A stretch of 64,000 nt of DNA from an uncultured Lachnospiraceae bacterium (GTDB lineage: Bacteria; Bacillota; Clostridia; Lachnospirales; Lachnospiraceae), in assembly GCA_900315495.1 (NCBI GenBank), contig OMZJ01000008.1, positions 1 through 64,000 on the forward strand, read 5' to 3'. A program made the translations under genes and the position numbers. Each line of letters starts with the position of its first letter. Position 1 is the first letter of the stretch. Under the pieces are notes generated by a model, which was given only the letters and a program-made list of their open reading frames with translations, was not told where the DNA came from and searched no databases. Of this stretch, positions 61,834 through 64,000 are shown one piece after another.

Positions 61834-63529
61834 GAGCATCACAATTCGGAATCTGATACTGATCAAAGAGGAAGAGATCGGGCTGACAGCCGGCCTGAAC
61901 ATCCTGAGCGGGGAAACCGGTGCCGGGAAATCCGTCATCATCGGATCCATCCTGATGGCGCTGGGCGGCAGAGCGGAAAAAGACGTGATCCGGCAGGGGG
62001 AGACCGAAGCCTATGTGGAGCTGATCTTTCATGTCGAGGGACAGCACAGCCTGGAGGGGCTTTCTGCCCTCGGGCTGGAGACCGAGGACGGCCAGCTGAT
62101 TGTCTCGCGGAAATTCACGGGCGGCCGGAGCATCTGCCGGATCAACGGCGAAGCGGTCCCCCTGGCGAAGGTGCGGGAGGCGGCGCCGTTTCTTCTGGAT
62201 GTCTACGGGCAGCGGGAGCATCAGACCCTGCTTCGCCCCGCGAGCCAGCTTGCCCTGGTGGATCGGTACGGCCGGGCCGAGACAGAGCCGCTGCGAAAGA
62301 AACTGGCGGCCCAGGTGGTGTCCTACCGGAAAGCGGACGGGGAATACCGCCGGTGCCAGATGGACGAGGCGGTGCGGCTTCGGAACATCGATATCCTGAA
62401 TTTTGAGATCCAGGAACTCACCGACGCGGGAATCACCCCCGGTGAGGAGGAAAAGCTCTCCGCCGCGTGGAAGAAACTGAGCGGCCGGCAGAAGGCCGTG
62501 CAGGGAATCCGGCAGATCATCGACTGCATCTCCGGGGAGGGCGGTGCCTTGGATTCCGTCGGCAGGGCGGCCGGCGCCGCGGGAGAGATCGCAGATTACG
62601 GGCCGGAGTGCCGGAACCTGTACAGCCAGCTGATGGACGTCCAGTCGATTCTGTCGGACTGCGACCGGGATGCCGGAGCACTGATCGACTCTGATGAGGA
62701 CGATGCGGAGCAGATGGAGCGGATCTCGGAGCGCCTGGACCAGATCCGGCACCTGATGCAGAAATACGGGTGCGGTGAGAAGGAACTGCTGGATCTTCTG
62801 GCGCGGAAGACCGGCGAGCTGGAAACCCTCACCAACATGGAAAAACTGCGGGACCAGTGGAAGAAGAAGGCAGAGAGAGCGCTGCGGGAGGCGGAGCAGA
62901 CCGCGGCGCTTTTGAGCGCGGCCAGGGAAAAAGCGGCAGCCGCCCTGGGGGAGGAAATTGAACGGGCGGTGCAGGAACTCAATTTTTCGCAGGTGCATTT
63001 TGCCATCCGCATGGATTCCTCCGGTGCCCTGAAGGAGAACGGCTGTGACACGGCGGAGTTTCTGGTTTCCATGAACACGGGGGAGAGTCTTCGGCCGCTG
63101 GCGGATGTGGCTTCCGGCGGAGAGCTCTCGCGCATCATGCTGGCGGTCAAGTCCGTGCTGGCCGGAAAGGAGGAGACGGAGACCCTGATCTTTGATGAGA
63201 TTGACGCCGGCATCAGCGGCAGAACCGCCCAGAGAGTCGGAAAGAAGCTCAAAAAAATCGCCGGCTCATCCCAGGTGATCTGCATCAGCCACCTTCCGCA
63301 GATCGTCGCGATGGCGGACACGCATTTTTACATTGAAAAGAGAACGGAAGACGGACTCACGGCAACCCACATCCGGCGTCTGAACCGGGAGGAGAGCATC
63401 CGCGAGCTGGCCCGTCTTCTGGGCGGAACCGAGATCACGGAGCGCGTTCTGGACAACGCGCGGGAGATGAAGGAACTGGCGGAGAAATCCGGAGAAGACA
63501 AGAAAGACCAGCCGGCCGGAAAACCCTGA
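61826..63529 (+). CDS. recN: DNA repair protein RecN
   Basis: 567 residues, SMC-like. Walker A is LSGETGAGKSVIIGSIL, the signature LADVASGGELSRIMLAVK, and Walker B LIFDEIDAGISGRTAQRVG. Coiled-coil arms (about 155-370) lie between the ATPase halves. It organises broken DNA ends early in double-strand break repair. It ends the conserved run from nusB. The 191-bp gap after it (63530-63720) shows no supportable gene. Confidence 0.96.
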   Translation: MLESITIRNLILIKEEEIGLTAGLNILSGETGAGKSVIIGSILMALGGRAEKDVIRQGETEAYVELIFHVEGQHSLEGLSALGLETEDGQLIVSRKFTGGRSICRINGEAVPLAKVREAAPFLLDVYGQREHQTLLRPASQLALVDRYGRAETEPLRKKLAAQVVSYRKADGEYRRCQMDEAVRLRNIDILNFEIQELTDAGITPGEEEKLSAAWKKLSGRQKAVQGIRQIIDCISGEGGALDSVGRAAGAAGEIADYGPECRNLYSQLMDVQSILSDCDRDAGALIDSDEDDAEQMERISERLDQIRHLMQKYGCGEKELLDLLARKTGELETLTNMEKLRDQWKKKAERALREAEQTAALLSAAREKAAAALGEEIERAVQELNFSQVHFAIRMDSSGALKENGCDTAEFLVSMNTGESLRPLADVASGGELSRIMLAVKSVLAGKEETETLIFDEIDAGISGRTAQRVGKKLKKIAGSSQVICISHLPQIVAMADTHFYIEKRTEDGLTATHIRRLNREESIRELARLLGGTEITERVLDNAREMKELAEKSGEDKKDQPAGKP

Positions 63530-63720
63530 GCGGGGCCGGCCGTGGAAGATACGGCAGAAGACAGAGCACCGCGGAGAAACCGCGGAAGAACGGATGCGGG
63601 AGAGCAGTGCGGCGGAATGCCGCGGTTCTCCGAAAGCCGGAGCGACAGGCACCGGGAACATACAGCCGAGGAATTCCGGGAAGTACCGGAAATATCTGAA
63701 GGAGAGAACAATGAAAAAAT

Positions 63721-64000
63721 ATGGTCCTGGTAAAGATTGCGTCCTCCTGTTTCCCGGGGACAGGCGAGAGAGTAAGAGAGACAGCGGAGAGAGAACACTG
63801 TGTGTATGTCGGCAATGTGTCAAACCTGGCGGATGCCTGCGTGCTGGCACTGATGTCCCGCCCGGACATTTTTCTGATCGATGAGACCCTCACGTTCAGC
63901 GAATCGGCAATCTTGATTCAGTCGGTGCGCTCGATTTCTGGCGGGAAGGCGCCGCGTTTTATCTATCTTCCGATGTACCGGAAAAAAGCCGGGAAAACGG
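63721..64000 (+). CDS. Partial gene, receiver-like protein running off the window
   Basis: The reading frame from ATG 63721 stays open for 93 codons to the window end. It shows alternating beta/alpha pattern: VLVKIAS, then HCVYVGNVS, then PDIFLIDETL and RFIYLPMY. The aspartate of FLIDE sits where a receiver's phosphorylated Asp would, but the acidic pocket after beta1 is missing. In Clostridia recN is normally followed by spoIVB and spo0A, so this may be a divergent receiver-type regulator. GGAGAG lies 14 nt upstream, rather far. A competing ATG at 63711 has better spacing but its frame stops after 57 codons and reads as low-complexity. Function unsettled. Confidence 0.5.
   Translation, partial: MVLVKIASSCFPGTGERVRETAEREHCVYVGNVSNLADACVLALMSRPDIFLIDETLTFSESAILIQSVRSISGGKAPRFIYLPMYRKKAGKT

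Noticed and set aside
63711-63884. 57-codon frame starting at a well-placed ATG after recN
   Set aside because: The product is an Arg/Gly/Cys-rich sequence without secondary structure pattern and stops early; the overlapping +1 frame stays open and looks structured. Kept only as an alternative.
1-64000. CRISPR arrays, tRNA or rRNA genes, prophage modules
   Set aside because: No regularly spaced direct repeats, cloverleaf sequences, rRNA segments or phage structural genes were found on reading the window.

Overview
The window looks like the chromosome of a GC-rich monoderm Clostridia, most likely Lachnospiraceae. The evidence is gene order and gene families: Gls24-nusB-xseA-xseB-ispA-dxs-tlyA-nadK-argR-recN, a PDZ/radical-SAM DUF512 gene next to der-plsY-gpsA, rpsU-phoH-ybeY, a rubredoxin-fused FprA flavodiiron protein, and LplB/YtcP-type sugar ABC permeases. 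Most genes lie on the plus strand, with tight ATGA or TGATG overlaps. All calls come from reading motifs and gene order; no database search was run.

Layout. 1-5470: HAD phosphatase, YadS/TRIC channel, FprA flavodiiron-rubredoxin under a good promoter with a Rex-like palindrome, a GNAT enzyme, an HD-domain protein and three very small proteins, closed by a terminator. 5480-6960: an AT-richer accessory island with a two-repeat surface-type protein (minus strand) and a scrap of an IS110-type transposase. 6976-18785: carbohydrate region. An AraC regulator and a histidine phosphatase (minus) diverge from a GH42 beta-galactosidase. A LacI regulator (minus) then diverges from a five-gene operon: FucI-like isomerase, split transketolase (two genes), FGGY kinase, and a DUF5060/DUF4038/DUF5605 glycosidase. 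18850-26740: DUF512, der, plsY, gpsA, purine nucleoside phosphorylase, a membrane-anchored MutS-like ATPase, rnhA. 26750-33400: alaS, rpsU, phoH, ybeY and a MurJ/SpoVB-type flippase. 33578-41185: two flavoprotein genes, DUF896, 5-formyl-THF cyclo-ligase, rlmH, a cysteine desulfurase and an overlapping double-thioredoxin/CcdA-like membrane protein. 41226-43313 (minus): a GH13 glucosidase and a small unknown. 43931-53461: solute-binding protein, two permeases, cutC, a transglutaminase-like protein and L-fucose isomerase. 53483-64000: small membrane protein, Gls24 protein, then the nusB to recN housekeeping run, ending in a truncated receiver-like gene.

The most interesting region is 12367-18664. 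Aldose isomerase + FGGY kinase + two-subunit transketolase is the logic of the known D-apiose route (apiose to apulose to apulose-4-phosphate, then transketolase to DHAP and xylulose-5-phosphate). The last gene is a clan GH-A type enzyme whose DUF4038 core is shared with the GH140 apiosidase family. I infer an intracellular glycoside-to-apiose catabolic operon under a LacI repressor; substrate identity is not proven by sequence. Other points worth checking are a solute-binding protein without a lipobox, a thioredoxin-thioredoxin-CcdA fusion translationally coupled to a cysteine desulfurase, and a degenerate receiver-like gene where spoIVB/spo0A usually follow recN.
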